Positions 29,655 to 30,508 of a stretch of DNA of 30,508 nucleotides are shown in pieces. This DNA is from a virus, in IMG/VR virus record IMGVR_UViG_3300031517_000001, positions 1 to 30,508 of that record. One strand, given 5' to 3'. The notes under the pieces are model-generated. The model was not told where the DNA came from and made no database searches. It saw only the letters and a program-made list of their open reading frames with translations. Each line of letters starts with the position of its first letter. Position 1 is the stretch's first letter. The translations under genes were made by a program, and so were the position numbers.

Positions 29655-29886
29655 ACCACATCCACCCTTTCTTTTTCAACGTCCACTTCCCCACCAGATA
29701 CGCGCCGTCCGGCGCTTTGTCTCCAGGCGCGTATTCCGGCGTCGTTGATCCCTCACGCACGAAGAGCACAAAAACACCGGCGGCGCGCGACATTGGATCG
29801 CGTTTTGCTTTGTTCTCGCAACGCACGAGTGCGCGCTCCCACTCTTCCAACTCTTTATGCGGAATTTCTTCAATCTTCCACCACAT
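29647..29886 (-). CDS. Small Trp/Lys-rich protein of unknown function
   Basis: 79 residues; ATG preceded by AAAGGAAG. It begins MWWKIEEIPHKELEEWERAL and ends YLVGKWTLKKKGWMWYE, so aromatic residues cluster at both ends. The middle has a strand GVFVLFVREGS. It overlaps both neighbours (17 bases upstream, 8 downstream), which supports it being translated. No family or function recognised. Confidence 0.7.
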   Translation of the reverse strand: MWWKIEEIPHKELEEWERALVRCENKAKRDPMSRAAGVFVLFVREGSTTPEYAPGDKAPDGAYLVGKWTLKKKGWMWYE

Positions 29887-30325
29887 TTCGATGCTTCCTT
29901 TCTAACTCCTTCACCAGTAGTTGTACAACCGTCTCGTGGACATACCCCCACTTCAGACACACCGCCGCCAGATCGCGGTACGGTTGCCGCAGCCGCTTCG
30001 CAGCGGCGTGGAGGTCGGAAACGACGGTTAGCACAACATCATCCAAACGCCAGCACAACCCCAGATGCGCTTCTGTCGCTGCGTCGGGATCGGTGTACGT
30101 TTCTCCGACCGCCGCGCTCTCGTTGAGCGCCGGGATGTGGTAGCGTAGGAAGTAGCGGATGTACGTCGGTCGGTACCCGACCGTCAGCATCAGTTCTGCG
30201 ACCGCCTGCGCGTCGTTGCGCAGTTTGTGGCGCGTCCAGCGCAGCAGTCGCGTCTCGTCTCCATCAACGCCGCGCAAGCGTTCGGCGAAGAACGACATCG
30301 CGGCGCGCAGATCGTCGTCACGCAT
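29870..30325 (-). CDS. Helical protein of unknown function
   Basis: 151 residues from the ATG at 30323-30325, preceded by AAAGGGGACG; an upstream ATG at 30358 would overlap the previous gene more and lacks a ribosome site. The sequence is mostly helical: RAAMSFFAERLRG, RLLRWTRHKLRNDAQAVAEL, VVLTVVSDLHAAAKRLRQPY and VHETVVQLLVKELERKHR. The segment DLAAVCLKWGYVHETVVQL could be a helix-turn-helix, so a DNA-binding role is possible but not shown. It overlaps both neighbours in the operon. Confidence 0.65.
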   Translation of the reverse strand: MRDDDLRAAMSFFAERLRGVDGDETRLLRWTRHKLRNDAQAVAELMLTVGYRPTYIRYFLRYHIPALNESAAVGETYTDPDAATEAHLGLCWRLDDVVLTVVSDLHAAAKRLRQPYRDLAAVCLKWGYVHETVVQLLVKELERKHRNVVED

Positions 30326-30508
30326 CGCCGTCCCCTTTGTTCTTCCCGACGAGTTCATCTAACACTCGCCGGGGCATCATCACCCACTCCCGATCCACCC
30401 GCGCGCCGTTCTCCGTTCTGGTCGGCACATCGTCGCCGAACACCAAAACGAACAGCGGGATGCGCTCAAAGCGCGCCGCGCGGTCTATCGTCTGAAGCAG
30501 CGCGTCAA
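30318..30508 (-). CDS. C-terminal fragment of a resolvase/nuclease-like protein, cut by the window edge
   Basis: The last 62 or so residues are visible, ending at a TGA that overlaps the next gene by 8 bases. It reads DALLQTIDRAARFERIPLFV, then LVFGDDVPTRTENGARVDRE, WVMMPRRVLDELVG. The order helix, 'P-L-x-x-L-V-F' strand, then 'W-V-x-M' and a helix is common at the C-terminus of small phage nucleases of the PD-(D/E)XK resolvase type, but the active site would lie beyond the edge. Confidence 0.5.
   Translation of the reverse strand, partial: DALLQTIDRAARFERIPLFVLVFGDDVPTRTENGARVDREWVMMPRRVLDELVGKNKGDGDA

Overview
The window is GC-rich (roughly 60 percent by eye) and reads as most of the genome of a tailed double-stranded DNA phage with a siphovirus layout and an HK97-type head. 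It could be a prophage or a phage-plasmid. The host cannot be named from the sequence. Promoters are sigma70-like (TTGACA, 17 bp, TATAGT/TATACT), Shine-Dalgarno sites are strong GGAGG types, and GTG/TTG starts occur. A GC-rich, possibly thermophilic bacterium such as a Chloroflexota member is only a guess. No integrase, tRNA, rRNA or CRISPR array was seen, and both ends cut through genes.

Layout. (1) 1-5922, minus: replication module with a primase-helicase, a small PD-(D/E)XK-like nuclease, a family A DNA polymerase and the start of a Cas4/RecB-like nuclease. (2) 6009-7502, plus: three small genes, each with its own promoter, Shine-Dalgarno site and terminator (moron-like cassettes). (3) 21945 down to 7473, minus: a tightly overlapping late operon. 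In order of transcription it carries a membrane protein, a small terminase-subunit candidate, large terminase, a portal fused to an SPP1 gp7-like domain, a gp10-like protein, prohead protease, an unassigned head protein after the major capsid, connectors, tail tube, the G/GT tail chaperones with a -1 slippery site, tape measure, two distal tail proteins, endolysin, a holin candidate and a small membrane protein. (4) 22116-25056: more small autonomous cassettes on both strands plus a possible sliding-clamp-like protein. (5) 30508 down to 25052, minus: an accessory operon with a nuclease-like fragment, small proteins, a multi-pass membrane protein, an FtsK/HerA-like ATPase, a PAPS-reductase-like protein, and a membrane protein with a long His/Gln-rich tract and a zinc ribbon.

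The most unusual feature is a family of ten complete palindromic elements of about 44 bp (arms GTCACAACAC and GTGTTGTGAC) plus one half copy. They are scattered through the window. Four complete copies lie inside coding sequences, all in the same reading frame, and encode a recognisable peptide (VTT-x3-NKR-x3-VVT). Every copy is oriented with local transcription except one in a convergent gap, where the direction is ambiguous. They resemble the protein-coding palindromic elements known from Rickettsia in behaviour, not in sequence.

The second unusual feature is a repeated divergent-promoter module, present three times with near-identical spacing. Paired outward promoters flank a box of GAAATT repeats about one helical turn apart. 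The module drives the primase-helicase and members of two families of small paralogous proteins, so it probably marks a shared early regulon.
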